DNA of 46,699 nucleotides from Pseudomonas indica NBRC 103045. GTDB taxonomy: Bacteria; Pseudomonadota; Gammaproteobacteria; Pseudomonadales; Pseudomonadaceae. The notes beneath the pieces were generated by a model. That model searched no databases. It worked only from the letters and a program-made list of their open reading frames with translations, and was not told where the DNA came from. A program made the position numbers and the translations under genes. The stretch lies in the NCBI RefSeq assembly GCF_002091635.1, contig NZ_BDAC01000005.1, forward strand, positions 269,606 to 316,304. Reading direction: 5' to 3'. Every line of letters begins with the position of its first letter. Within the stretch, counting starts at the first letter, position 1. Below are positions 32,401-40,529 of the stretch, piece after piece.

Positions 32401-35107
32401 GCGGGTGCGCGACGACAATAAGACCTGGAACGTGCTGGGCCATACCGTGAAGGTGACCGGCGAACGACTGGGGCGCACCGGTGTGGAAAATCGCCATCGC
32501 AGCGGTACCGCCGAGTTCATCCGTGCCCATATCTTCAAACCCACCCTGGAAACCCCTCGCCCACTGAAGAACCTCGGCTACAACTTGCAACATCGTTGGC
32601 AAGGTCGCGAGGGGCTGGCGGGAGTCTATGAACAGGAAGGGGCGGCATTCGACCGCCTCAGGACCATTGCCCAGGGCGGCTCGGCGAAGCCCGCCGAGGG
32701 CGCGGACCTGAAATCGCGTATTGCCCGTCTCGGTTTGGGCGAGGAAGGGAAGCCCCTCGCCAAGGCGCTGGAAACCTTCCGCACCGAGTTGGAGGACAGC
32801 ATCTCCCAGACGCTGATCAACCTCGGCAAGGAGAAAGGGTTGCTGAACCTGCACGGCGAGCCCCGGGACGGCTTCAAGGCACCGCTGCTCGGTGGTATCA
32901 AGCAGAAGCTCAACCCCTTCAGCACCGGCGAAGACCTTAACCACCAGTTGCGCGATGCCCTCGCCCAATTGGGCTCGGAGCCCCACCGCAGCGCCGAACT
33001 GCTCGGCCTGCTCGAAGAGAAAGGCGTCATGCTCTCCCCGCAGAAGAGCGAGGTTCCGCTGGGGCGCCGTCGCGATCCCAGCGACGACAGCGCCTTGCTC
33101 AAGGCGCGCCTGGCGCTGGATGTGACGACCCTGCACGAGCTGAATCAATTGGTGGAGCAGATCGGCGCCGCCCCCGAGGCCATGGAGCTCGGTGTCCAGG
33201 CCCTGTCGCAACTACGCGACCATCAATATGGCGACAGCCCGCTCAAGGTGGTCACCGACATGGGGTTCCGCGGCCATGACAGCCTGGAAGCCGACTACGA
33301 CGCCGTGAAAGCCTTCCTCAACGCCTTCAAGAAAACCGACCACGCCGTGCACATCAACCTGCGCACCGCCTTCGGCGGCGACTCGGTGGACATGGCCAAG
33401 GGGTTGAAGGCCGCCCTCAAGGAAATCGAAGGCGACCATGAGCTGCATATCCACCGAAACTATGGCGGGGCACTCAGCACCCCGACCACCGGTCCCGGCG
33501 GCAAACTCACCTTTCCCAACGGCCGGCTTGCCGGCGATCGCGGCTACTCGCTGACGTTCGAAATCATCGACGACAAGCTGACCGCCACCTTCGTCCGCCA
33601 GGGCGGCGGCTCCGCCAGCGTCGGCGCGGGCGTCCGGGATCGGACCCTCAAGCGCAACCACGATCTGGGCCCGGACCGGGCAGCCAGTTTCAGCTTTCCG
33701 CTGGATGTCTACGCGAAAGGCACATTGGGGGCAAACCAGCGTGACGCCCTGCTCTTTACCCTGGCGGAAGGCGAGATCGACGCGTTCGTCGACGATCTGA
33801 TACAAGGCAAGCTCAACCCCTACGAGCTGATGAAGAAAGGTTCGAATCACGAGGTGCAACACGGCTACCGCGTCAATTTCGATATCGATGCCGGCGCCTC
33901 GGTGAATCTCGGCTATGGGTTCAACCTGCATGAAACGGGTTCCCCGTTTTCCGGGATCGCCCGGTTCCGTGGCGCCGTCGAAGTGAACCTGAACCTGTTG
34001 AATTACAGCCACTACCGCCAGACCAACACCAACAGTGCCGGCCGCATTCTCGAAGAAGGCGGGCTTAACCGTCCCCGACTGCTCAACCGGGCGGAAATCA
34101 AGTTCGCGGCCCAGGCACAGTTGCTGGCCGGGCATGAAGACGAGAAGGCAAAAAAGGCGGCGAAGGCGGCCAAGGAAGCGGGTTTGCCGGAAGTGCCCGT
34201 GCCTTTCGAAACCACCGGGATGAACCTGGGTGGCTCCCTCAGCGCTTCGGTGGACATGAAGACAACCAAACGCTTCAAGTTCCTGTTCAAGCCGGCCCAG
34301 CCCCTGACCGGCAGCGATCTGACCAAGCTCGGCGACACGCTCGGCAAGGCCTTCAAGGACAAAGCCAGCACCGCCCGGCTGGCGGAAATCGCCAAGGAAG
34401 AAGACTTGGACAAGCACCTCTCCGCCCTGCAGGAGGCATTCGGCGACAAGGAGGTCATCAACGACGACCAGCACGCGGCATTGAAGAGCCTGCGTCAGGC
34501 CGGGGACCGCCACGAAGCAGCCAAGGCCGGTCACAACATGCTGGATTACATGCGCCTGGAGAGTTCCTACACCAACCTCTCACGGCTGGATCAGGCAAGC
34601 CTGCTGACCAGGCTGAGCGCCGAATTGAATCCGAGCCATGTCCAGAGCAACTCCGAATATCTCGCCAACCTCATGAATAACGACCCGAAGCTGGAAGCGC
34701 TGATCAAGCAGTTGCAGGACACGCCCGGCACCCTGGCCAGAGTGCGCCTGGAATTCAAGGACGAGGTGGCGGCACGGGTGGACAAGGGCAGCCGCGACGG
34801 CACGCTAACCCAGGACGAGCTCGTCGCCCTGCTGAGCGACCGCGACAACATGCGCTTGAAGGCGATCATGGTCTACCAGACGGAAAGCAAGAGCGAAGGC
34901 TTCGTCTCTCCGCTGCCGCTGGTGGGCTACAACAGCAGTACATCGCTGAGCCTCATCCGTGCCCTGGGACGGGTCAACTTCGAATACGGCCAGGACCAGA
35001 GCACGCCCAAGGGCTACAAGCTGGATGGCGATATCGCGGAGTTCGACAAGCCTACCCAGCAATCCATCGCCGCATTGAAGAGCCATGGGTACACCTTGAA
35101 ACAGTAA
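29459..35107 (+). CDS. avrE: AvrE/DspE-family giant type III effector, paralogue 2 (with N-terminal repeats)
   Basis: An 1882-aa effector colinear with paralogue 1 from about residue 360 (DRARARHFQNIDIDRIMAYN) to the end; a WxxxE motif (WQATE) is at 910-914. The N-terminal 50 residues also match paralogue 1 (LSLGEMGRRMGNLIGLRQR). Between them lie about 250 extra Ser/Arg/Asp-rich residues with repeated motifs of the form QPxLxRxxAxRF at about 172-190, 247-270, 299-316 and 356-375, and a related LGRAARRVDGHAIDRILAED at 100-119. Much of this part is probably disordered. GGAGAGG precedes the ATG, and a perfect hrp box lies 113 bp upstream. The likely chaperone (DspF-like) is encoded at 40063-40443, not next to it. 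REP elements follow, without a clear terminator. Confidence 0.93.
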   Translation: MNITGRDITTHSLRPSTAPESTGQASPIRQRPQNATQRTGTLSLGEMGRRMGNLIGLRQRNGTEPRQAPAGADRASTSRAAGPTLAELFERSTRQQDPLGLGRAARRVDGHAIDRILAEDPSLQETAPEPYERPAPTLGEILEHKQTSGRFLSSRSNDSMDMSGSGLPTDGEQPTLARSSGRRFEGDLVERAKRPAQSSGVEGIHERQDSLERSASFRSAQTHLSSPASSSRYFTAAESEGSDSEPDQPPLDRSLANRYHGRYFSDQDERLSRSDSHNSSTSGSSRHDDSPIRHDPASQPEGLEHSRAGRFDESWLHTGIRHPSPFDSAGTSTTLQREDSTNSQASSSSTGSVPDDQPALDRARARHFQNIDIDRIMAYNPARQSTTSLEMGLDGKGRLKLGDNTPESLRQLLENTLGKPERTYLAHHGQPDGDQLLMDKQGNLLHLQQTPAAIVVMRSSRPSEAMKLFQAATNGQVASYGLEREGDSIVVSARGQNNRRRVDQEVTGRAHIAQVSGIHEDAEGQRLRVHDGHLYRFDVDKQAWQPHPGDDGKPFSQLGLQADGRLYALHDGALLDMSAEAPRPPVEAQDARSFSVAADGTVALLCGSGDAQHIRLRNEDGEITAPLKLDDGNAEAVHVGLDRDRLFLTDNEGRLYSAGRNAGGFNLRPEPQGVPQGETLGRTQFAEGFMQDDQARLNLLFKDRQGHMHSQPISRSDVPLHAGWNLSDALVIDNRRGLPNVNPDPLSRLSLGRLGHVALEGGELQRWDSVANAWASTGIKGIERLQLGLDGKPYVLQDGKLSGLGVSPTIGRFAHDGSQSLAPTGVNIQVSMGSAVVDGPVRDFALVNDKLFVTLDGEGQLNLHDNGKPARPLPLRGLEGEPRSLALDKQQNLYVLTEGGHLYSLPRKDWQATEATPRDPGWGTIGTPDNQPVASIRTGSGNTLLVALQGKEEELQHDGTDWQPHTPAPLTPPQVLKALFERVRDDNKTWNVLGHTVKVTGERLGRTGVENRHRSGTAEFIRAHIFKPTLETPRPLKNLGYNLQHRWQGREGLAGVYEQEGAAFDRLRTIAQGGSAKPAEGADLKSRIARLGLGEEGKPLAKALETFRTELEDSISQTLINLGKEKGLLNLHGEPRDGFKAPLLGGIKQKLNPFSTGEDLNHQLRDALAQLGSEPHRSAELLGLLEEKGVMLSPQKSEVPLGRRRDPSDDSALLKARLALDVTTLHELNQLVEQIGAAPEAMELGVQALSQLRDHQYGDSPLKVVTDMGFRGHDSLEADYDAVKAFLNAFKKTDHAVHINLRTAFGGDSVDMAKGLKAALKEIEGDHELHIHRNYGGALSTPTTGPGGKLTFPNGRLAGDRGYSLTFEIIDDKLTATFVRQGGGSASVGAGVRDRTLKRNHDLGPDRAASFSFPLDVYAKGTLGANQRDALLFTLAEGEIDAFVDDLIQGKLNPYELMKKGSNHEVQHGYRVNFDIDAGASVNLGYGFNLHETGSPFSGIARFRGAVEVNLNLLNYSHYRQTNTNSAGRILEEGGLNRPRLLNRAEIKFAAQAQLLAGHEDEKAKKAAKAAKEAGLPEVPVPFETTGMNLGGSLSASVDMKTTKRFKFLFKPAQPLTGSDLTKLGDTLGKAFKDKASTARLAEIAKEEDLDKHLSALQEAFGDKEVINDDQHAALKSLRQAGDRHEAAKAGHNMLDYMRLESSYTNLSRLDQASLLTRLSAELNPSHVQSNSEYLANLMNNDPKLEALIKQLQDTPGTLARVRLEFKDEVAARVDKGSRDGTLTQDELVALLSDRDNMRLKAIMVYQTESKSEGFVSPLPLVGYNSSTSLSLIRALGRVNFEYGQDQSTPKGYKLDGDIAEFDKPTQQSIAALKSHGYTLKQ

Positions 35108-35140
35108 CGATCCTGCGGCTGCTTCACCGCAAATCCAGCC

Positions 35141-35413
35141 GGGCGAATGAATTTGCCCCTGCAGGTCCGGTTTCGCTTTTGTGGGGCGAACTTGGCTCGG
35201 GAATAGTCCACACAAGAGCTTCGCCAGCAGAGCTCGCTCCTACGAAAAGCCGTCTCCCCTCGGGACTGGAAGCCCGTGGTAGGGGCGAATTCATTCGCCC
35301 AGCCCGCCCCGCGTCGGGCGATGAATTCGCCCCTACAGATCCGGCTTCGCTTTTGTAGGAGCGAGCTCTGCTCGCGATTGCAGCCCCGCAAAAGCTTCGC
35401 CAGCAGAGCGGGT
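35141..35413 (+). repeat. REP cluster 3: four elements, one truncated
   Basis: A half GGGCGAATGAATTTGCCCC element (35141-35160), a diverged GTAGGAGC-type element (35180-35253), a complete GTAGGGGCGAATTCATTCGCCC element with inverted partner (35279-35335), and a GTAGGAGCGAGCTCTGCTCGC element starting near 35355 that keeps AGCTTCGCCAGCAGAGC but stops before its GGCTCCTAC arm at about 35411. The rest of the gap up to the hrp box at 35499 shows no gene. Confidence 0.85.
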
Positions 35414-35498
35414 GCCGATGCGGGGTTTGCGGCCTTCCTGACTCCCCAGTCCTACCTCGACCGATACACCTGTTTCCGAATTTATTTTCGTACCGGCT

Positions 35499-35526
35499 GG
35501 AACCCATTTCTTGCGCCGCTCACTCA
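35499..35526 (+). promoter_or_regulatory. hrp box for hrpN
   Basis: GGAACC, 15 bases, TCACTCA: one mismatch (T for the first C of CCACNNA). It ends 113 bp upstream of the hrpN ATG, the same distance as for avrE paralogue 2. Confidence 0.8.
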
Positions 35527-35639
35527 ACTGTCGAATGTCAAGACATTCTCAGGCCAAGACACCGGCTGATTGCATCGAGTCATCCCGGTCGTTCAGGCGA
35601 TGCGCTCACACTCAAAATGACACCGAAGAGGAAAAGCAT

Positions 35640-36812
35640 ATGTCCCTGGGAAGCATCCTTGGAAACGCAGCATCCACCGCCATCAACATCACCGTGAACG
35701 TCACCCCCATGGGACGTGGCCTTAGCTTGGCCAACGAACTGCTGGGCGGCGGCACCCAGGATTTGGCCGGTGCGTTGACCGATACGCTGATGAAAGGTCT
35801 GTTCGGCGAACCGGATAAAAAAGGCATTTCGAAGTTCAACGACTGGAACAACAAGTCCGCCGACAACCCCCTGCTGAAAATGCTCGCCGAGTTCATGGAC
35901 GCCTCCAACGGTGCCTATGGTAAGCCGGACGGAAAAGCCGGTAACTGGAAAGACGAACTGACCGAAAACGATACGGTGAACCAGCAGGAACGCGATGCCT
36001 TCGGCCAGGGCCTGAAAGATGCCCTCAGCATGTTCCTGGACCAAGCCATCAACGAAGCGATCATGGGAGCAGCCCTGGGCAGCATGCTGGGCGGTGGTTT
36101 GGGTGGCGGCCTGGGCAACATGCTGGGTGGCGGCTTGGGCGGCGGCCTGGGGGACATGTTGGGTGGTGGTCTGGGCGGTGGCCTGGGGAACATGCTGGGT
36201 GGCGGTCTGGGCGGTGGTCTGGGGAGCATGCTGGGTGGCGGCCTGGGCGGTGGTCTGGGCGACAACCTGTTCGGCAACAATCCGTTCGCCGGTGGTACGA
36301 ACAGCACCCCGTTCGGTGAAAACCCGTTCGCCGGCGGCCTGAGCGGCCTGGGCAGCAGCCTTCTCGGTGGTGGCCTGAGCGGCATGGCCCAAACCGGCAT
36401 GGGATTCGGCCTGGATCTGGCTTCTCACATGTCCCTGCAGAAGCTGAGCGACATCGGCACCCACGTGGACGGTCAGAACCGTCACTTCATCAACGAAGAA
36501 AACCGTGGCACGGCCAAGGAAATCGGCAAGTTCATGGACCAGCATCCCGAGATCTTCGGCAAGCCGGAGTATCAGAAGGATGGCGGTGATGTGAAGACCG
36601 ACACCAAGTCCTGGGCCGAAGCCCTGAGCAACCCGGACGACGACGGCATGACGGGTGAAAGCATGGACAAGTTCCATAAGGCCACGAACATCATGAAGGA
36701 TGTCATGCTGGGCGATACCTCGCAGTGCCCGAGCAAGGCCACCGCCGGCGACGCCATGCTGGCTATCAGCAACATCGCCAGCGAAGGGTTGAGCAGCGCC
36801 GCGCGCGGCTGA
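35640..36812 (+). CDS. hrpN: HrpN-type harpin
   Basis: A 390-aa glycine-rich harpin, secreted by the T3SS to the apoplast, where such proteins help translocation and elicit plant defence. The central region has five repeats of a 12-residue unit (GGGLGGGLG-x-ML). The C-terminal half matches Erwinia HrpN as I recall it: [40 protein letters not shown]. It is unusual for a harpin in having one Cys (in DTSQCPSK). The start at 35640 follows AAGAGGAAAA, and upstream frame extension is not harpin-like. It is monocistronic: own hrp box and strong terminator. HrpN-type rather than HrpZ-type harpin is notable for Pseudomonas. Confidence 0.9.
   Translation: MSLGSILGNAASTAINITVNVTPMGRGLSLANELLGGGTQDLAGALTDTLMKGLFGEPDKKGISKFNDWNNKSADNPLLKMLAEFMDASNGAYGKPDGKAGNWKDELTENDTVNQQERDAFGQGLKDALSMFLDQAINEAIMGAALGSMLGGGLGGGLGNMLGGGLGGGLGDMLGGGLGGGLGNMLGGGLGGGLGSMLGGGLGGGLGDNLFGNNPFAGGTNSTPFGENPFAGGLSGLGSSLLGGGLSGMAQTGMGFGLDLASHMSLQKLSDIGTHVDGQNRHFINEENRGTAKEIGKFMDQHPEIFGKPEYQKDGGDVKTDTKSWAEALSNPDDDGMTGESMDKFHKATNIMKDVMLGDTSQCPSKATAGDAMLAISNIASEGLSSAARG
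36084..36263 (+). repeat. Five 36-bp tandem repeats inside hrpN
   Basis: ATG codons recur every 36 bases at 36084, 36120, 36156, 36192 and 36228. Each unit encodes [11 protein letters not shown] plus one variable residue (N, D, N, S, D). The units differ mainly at third positions. In-frame slippage could change copy number. Confidence 0.9.
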
Positions 36813-36833
36813 TCCCTCACGCCAGGCAATCGA

Positions 36834-36866
36834 CCCGGCGGGCCTCGGCCCGCCGGGATTTTTTTT
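36834..36866 (+). terminator. Rho-independent terminator after hrpN
   Basis: CCCGGCGGGCC and GGCCCGCCGGG form an 11-bp stem with a 2-base loop, then A and eight T. Confidence 0.95.
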
Positions 36867-37116
36867 GCACGATAACGGCCCAGGTGACCGCCCTCCCCGA
36901 TTCTTCTTCCGCTCTCCCTCCATTCCCTGGCACCCCGGTCTCTGCGACTTCGAGCCTGCCTGCTTTTTCGTGACCTGGCCTGCACGGCAGGATCAGGCAA
37001 GGAATCGACTGGATCAGGCTATCCCTCGATGCGCCCAGTCCTCGAAGCTGTCGATTCAGCCCAACCACCCAATGGAACGGGCCACTCGTAACCGACACAC
37101 GCAAAGAGGAACCCCC
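36867..37116. other. Intergenic region before the alcohol dehydrogenase
   Basis: No gene or RNA is recognised. I find no hrp box; GGAACG at 37074 lacks a correctly spaced CCAC. The dehydrogenase therefore probably uses a housekeeping promoter here, which I cannot place. Confidence 0.4.
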
Positions 37117-38166
37117 ATGACCAAGGCCAAGGCTTATGCAGCGCTTGACCCGCACAGCGCGCTCGTCCCGTTCGAAATAGAACGTCGCGCCCTAGGCCCG
37201 ACGGACGTGCAGATCCAGATTCTCTATTGCGGGGTCTGCCATTCCGATCTGCATACCGCTCGCAACGAATGGAACAACACCCTGTACCCCTCCGTCCCGG
37301 GACACGAGATCGTCGGCCGCGTCGTCGCGGTTGGCGAGCAGGTGAGCCGCTTCAAGGTGGGCGACTTGGCCGGCGTCGGCTGCATGGTCGATAGCTGCGG
37401 CGATTGCCCGTCGTGCCATGACGGAGACGAGCAGTACTGCGAGCACGGCTTCACCGGTACCTACAACGGCCCGGTGTTCGGCGGCGAGAACACCTATGGC
37501 GGCTATTCCCAGACGATCGTCGTCAAGGAGTCCTTCGTCCTGCGCATTCGCCACGCCGAGACGGACCTGGCCGGCGTCGCCCCCCTGCTGTGCGCGGGCA
37601 TCACCACCTACTCGCCGCTACGCCACTGGCAGGTCGGACCGGGCAAGAAAGTCGGCATCGTCGGCCTGGGCGGCCTCGGTCACATGGGCGTCAAGATCGC
37701 TCACGCCATGGGCGCCCAGGTCGTGCTGTTCACCACGTCGGCGAGCAAGGTCGAGGATGGCAAGCGCCTGGGGGCCGACGAAGTGTGCGTGTCCACCGAC
37801 CCGGAGCAGATGAGCCGCTACACCGGCCAGCTCGACTTCATCCTCAACACGGTGGCGGCGCCCCACAACCTGGACGCCCTCCTGCAACTGCTCAAGCGCG
37901 ACGGCACCATGACGCTGGTTGGCGCCCCGGCCGAGCGACACCCGTCGCCAGACGTATTCGGCCTGATCTTCAAGCGGCGCAGCATCGCCGGCTCGCTGAT
38001 CGGCGGCATCCGCGAGACGCAGGAGATGCTCGACTTCTGCGCCGAGCACGGCATCACCTCGGACATCGAGCTGATCCCGATGCAGTACATCAACACCGCC
38101 TACGAGCGGATGCTGAAAAGCGATGTGCGCTACCGCTTCGTCATCGACATGGCGACTCTGAACTGA
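37117..38166 (+). CDS. NAD(P)-dependent zinc alcohol dehydrogenase (YahK/CAD-like)
   Basis: A 349-aa medium-chain dehydrogenase of the cinnamyl-alcohol/YahK-like group, reducing aldehydes to alcohols with NADPH in related enzymes. Motifs: catalytic zinc Cys in GVCHSDLHTARNEW, PGHEIVGRVVAVG, structural zinc loop CGDCPSCHDGDEQYC, and nucleotide-binding GLGGLGHMGVKIAHAMG. The start at 37117 has GAGG 9 bases upstream. It is a metabolic gene placed inside the T3SS island between hrpN and hrpW, with no hrp box; a role in detoxifying plant aldehydes is only a guess. A hairpin shared with the convergent hrpW operon follows. Confidence 0.9.
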   Translation: MTKAKAYAALDPHSALVPFEIERRALGPTDVQIQILYCGVCHSDLHTARNEWNNTLYPSVPGHEIVGRVVAVGEQVSRFKVGDLAGVGCMVDSCGDCPSCHDGDEQYCEHGFTGTYNGPVFGGENTYGGYSQTIVVKESFVLRIRHAETDLAGVAPLLCAGITTYSPLRHWQVGPGKKVGIVGLGGLGHMGVKIAHAMGAQVVLFTTSASKVEDGKRLGADEVCVSTDPEQMSRYTGQLDFILNTVAAPHNLDALLQLLKRDGTMTLVGAPAERHPSPDVFGLIFKRRSIAGSLIGGIRETQEMLDFCAEHGITSDIELIPMQYINTAYERMLKSDVRYRFVIDMATLN

Positions 38167-38177
38167 GGCCGAACGAA

Positions 38178-38205
38178 AACGGGCGAAGCCTTCGCTTCGC
38201 CCGTT
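38178..38205 (-). terminator. Hairpin terminator between convergent operons
   Basis: AACGGGCGAAG and CTTCGCCCGTT form a perfect 11-bp stem with a 6-base loop. Read on the minus strand it is followed by a T-rich tail (TTTTCGTTC), so it best serves the hrpW operon; on the plus strand the tail is poor. Confidence 0.8.
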
Positions 38206-38229
38206 CCGTGAACCTCGGTCAGGTCGCTG

Positions 38230-38544
38230 TCAGTGCAGCCGGCCCCGGCCCCGCAACAGCCCGTCGGCGATATGTCGCACTACCCAGTAGGCCGTCAGGG
38301 CGGCATCGCCGCTCAGCTCGTCCTGCGCCGGTCGGTGCAGGAAGCGGGGCTCCAGGTCATCGACGAAGGTTCCGAAGTGAAAAGCGCCATACTGGGGCTC
38401 TACCGGTATGTCGAGCGTATCGTCCAGGCAGCGCAGGACCAGGCCGATGGCTCGCTCGAAAGCATCCCTCTGAGAGGGCGAAAGATAGCCGTCGCCTTCC
38501 AGTAGATCGCTCCAGGTCAGCACGTGGTTGGTAGTGTCTTTCAT
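38230..38544 (-). CDS. Small acidic protein downstream of hrpW, possible chaperone
   Basis: A 104-aa protein (MKDTTNHVLTWSDLLEGDGY) that I do not recognise. It is acidic and mostly helical, with a C-terminal DAALTAYWVVRHIADGLLRG. It starts 13 bp after the hrpW stop with a GAGGAG ribosome site, so it is in the dspF-hrpW operon. By size, acidity and position it could be a secretion chaperone for HrpW or a regulator; nothing in the sequence decides this. A terminator lies just beyond its stop. Confidence 0.65.
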   Translation of the reverse strand: MKDTTNHVLTWSDLLEGDGYLSPSQRDAFERAIGLVLRCLDDTLDIPVEPQYGAFHFGTFVDDLEPRFLHRPAQDELSGDAALTAYWVVRHIADGLLRGRGRLH

Positions 38545-38557
38545 CGCGTTACTCCTC

Positions 38558-39970
38558 TCAGGCCAGATTCAGGGTGCTGGATTTCGACAGACGGAAATGT
38601 TCGTGGACGTTCTGCAGGTTGATGTTGTCGGCCGAGACCTTCACACCTTCCGAGTCGCTGTTGACGAACTTGTACTTGCCGTCCTCAGCGGTGATGTTCT
38701 TCAGGTTGATGTTCCAGTCGCCCTGTTGACCGCCGTTAGTGCGCAGGAAGGTGCCGAAGTCTTTCGCCTTGAAGTTGTCGATGGTGATGTTGGCGTCGGC
38801 GTTCAACTGGAAGATCTTGTCGTTGGCGCCCTGGGCGCTGCTGTTGGTGATCTCGACGTTGGCCTTCTTGCCTTCCTTGTTCGGCTTGATGGTCAGGGCG
38901 TCCTCGCCGACATTGGTCCAATGCACGTTGTCTATCTTGGCATCGCCGTAGACATGGACGCCGTCGGCACCGTTATCGCCGATCACGACGTTCTTCAGCG
39001 TCGCACCATCTTCCAAGATGAACGGAGGCAGTTGGTCCTCACGCTGGCCACCATCGCCCAGCTTGCTGCCGGCGGTGAAAGTCTGGCCCTTGCCGTCGAA
39101 CACCTCACCCTTCTTCACCACGATGGGTTCGTTGACCACGATGGGGCTGGAGGAGGCTTTCGGGAAGTTCACTCCGGAGCTGCCGCCTGCGGCGCCTTCC
39201 TGGATCCTGGTGAAATTGAAGTTGCCCTCGTTGCGTGTCGAGTCCACTTTCGCCGGCGCCGACTTGGACAGGCCCGACGCCGGCGCTTCGCTGGTCGGCA
39301 CCTGGCTCAGGCTGACCGGCCTGGTGAACTGATCGAAGGAAGACGGCGTGCTCGACGGAACGCTCGTGGTCGGCTTGCCGAACGATTCGGTAGTCGGTGT
39401 CTCGCCTTGCGGGCCGGGTTTGCCGAACACCTCGGGATGCTTGTCCATCAGGAGCGAGATCGGTTTCAGGACATCCTTGTTCTGAATCTGGCCGCCACCG
39501 TCCTCGGTGGGCGCGATCGAGTTGTTCAACAGGCTCGTACCGCCGTCGCGCAGGAATTGGTTGGTGCTGTTCGGCCAGTTGGATTCCTCCGCCCCGTCGG
39601 AGGGCGCGTTGCCCTTCACGCTGCCACCGTCACCACCCAACATCCGATCCAGGAAGGAGAACAGCGCGTCCTTGAAGCGGCTGCCGAAGTCCTGTCCCAG
39701 CCTGGAGCCACCGTCCAGTCCATCGCTCTTGCGACTGCCCTTGTCACTACCCTCATTGCCGAGCCCCAGCAGCTGCTGGAGCAGCGGGCTGCCTTTCAAC
39801 AGCTCGGCGATCAAGGCCATGGCCATCTGCTCGGCGAACTCTTCGAACGACCTCCCGTCCTGCGTACCGTTGTTCTTATTGGCCAGGGGGCTTTGCTTGT
39901 AATCCGACGGCAAGTTCGACTGCGGCGAGAACGCATCGGGGCGGACGTTGAGGTTGAACTTGATCTCCAT
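38558..39970 (-). CDS. hrpW: HrpW harpin with pectate-lyase domain
   Basis: A 470-aa, Cys-free T3SS-secreted protein. The N-terminal half is harpin-like: Ser/Gly/Asn-rich, with FAEQMAMALIAELLKG and ISLLMDKHPEVFGKPGPQGE, the latter shared in style with HrpN. From about residue 275 there is a family-3 pectate-lyase-like beta-helix: GEVFDGKGQTF, DQLPPFILEDGATLKNVVIG, GADGVHVYG, WTNVGEDALTIK. HrpW binds plant cell wall pectate and helps effector delivery. GGAG precedes the ATG. It lies 92 bp downstream of dspF, without an hrp box between them, so it is read from the box at 40530. Confidence 0.92.
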   Translation of the reverse strand: MEIKFNLNVRPDAFSPQSNLPSDYKQSPLANKNNGTQDGRSFEEFAEQMAMALIAELLKGSPLLQQLLGLGNEGSDKGSRKSDGLDGGSRLGQDFGSRFKDALFSFLDRMLGGDGGSVKGNAPSDGAEESNWPNSTNQFLRDGGTSLLNNSIAPTEDGGGQIQNKDVLKPISLLMDKHPEVFGKPGPQGETPTTESFGKPTTSVPSSTPSSFDQFTRPVSLSQVPTSEAPASGLSKSAPAKVDSTRNEGNFNFTRIQEGAAGGSSGVNFPKASSSPIVVNEPIVVKKGEVFDGKGQTFTAGSKLGDGGQREDQLPPFILEDGATLKNVVIGDNGADGVHVYGDAKIDNVHWTNVGEDALTIKPNKEGKKANVEITNSSAQGANDKIFQLNADANITIDNFKAKDFGTFLRTNGGQQGDWNINLKNITAEDGKYKFVNSDSEGVKVSADNINLQNVHEHFRLSKSSTLNLA

Positions 39971-40062
39971 CGATGACTCTCCTGATTTGGTTTTATGGAC
40001 AGGCCACTCGTCTCCAAGCGCATCGAGAAGAAGCCGGCGACTTCATGCTCGGATGGCGCCCT

Positions 40063-40443
40063 TTACTGCAAGGTGTTCCGCATCGTCTTCGCCTGGGCAA
40101 TGAAACCCATTGCCAGGTCGCAGAAGCGTTGTTCATCGAGATCGGCGATCTCCCGCTGCGTACACAGGCACAGCGCTCCGCGATCCAGGGCGAACCAGCA
40201 GCCACGCATCGAGCCCATGTCGAAGTTGGCCGTGAGCAGACGTTGATAATCGAGGCCGGCGCCGCTCCGCCCGAGGCGGCAATAGAGCATGACGGCGCTG
40301 CCCGGGAGCGGAATCTCGATGACCGCCAGCTCCCGGTCCTGCTCGTCGTAAAGGGCGCACACACCGTTCTGCAGCGTCAGCGACGTTCCCAGGCGCTCGC
40401 CAAGGCGGGCCACGAAGCCATGAACGATCCGTTGCACATCCAT
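40063..40443 (-). CDS. dspF: DspF/AvrF-type chaperone
   Basis: A 126-aa CesT-family chaperone. It resembles Erwinia DspF as I recall it: LQNGVCALYDEQDRELAVIE, NFDMGSMRGCWFALD, LCLCTQREIADLDEQRF and a final GFIAQAKTMRN. DspF binds DspE/AvrE proteins and keeps them ready for export. The ATG at 40443 is preferred over an in-frame GTG at 40452. Odd: the two AvrE-family genes it should serve are 5 and 20 kb away on the other strand, while it is the first gene of the hrpW operon. One chaperone may serve both paralogues. Confidence 0.85.
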   Translation of the reverse strand: MDVQRIVHGFVARLGERLGTSLTLQNGVCALYDEQDRELAVIEIPLPGSAVMLYCRLGRSGAGLDYQRLLTANFDMGSMRGCWFALDRGALCLCTQREIADLDEQRFCDLAMGFIAQAKTMRNTLQ

Positions 40444-40529
40444 CGATCGCACTCTCTTGTCGAAAGGGGGGTCGGCTTACGGAGCAGAGGCCGGCAAGGG
40501 CTCTGTCCATCCCGACAGGATTTGCCAAG

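Noticed and set aside
35141-35413. Repeated palindromes as a CRISPR array
   Set aside because: Unequal spacing, two alternating families and inverted arms fit REP elements; no cas genes are present.
35511-35639. N-terminal extension of hrpN from 35511
   Set aside because: It would start inside the hrp box; the ATG at 35640 has a ribosome site and a normal harpin start.
37074-37105. GGAACG before the alcohol dehydrogenase as hrp box
   Set aside because: CCACTCG lies only two bases after it; correct spacing has no CCACNNA.
38528-39976. Plus-strand open frame of 482 codons opposite hrpW
   Set aside because: Shadow of hrpW, whose harpin and pectate-lyase parts are clear.
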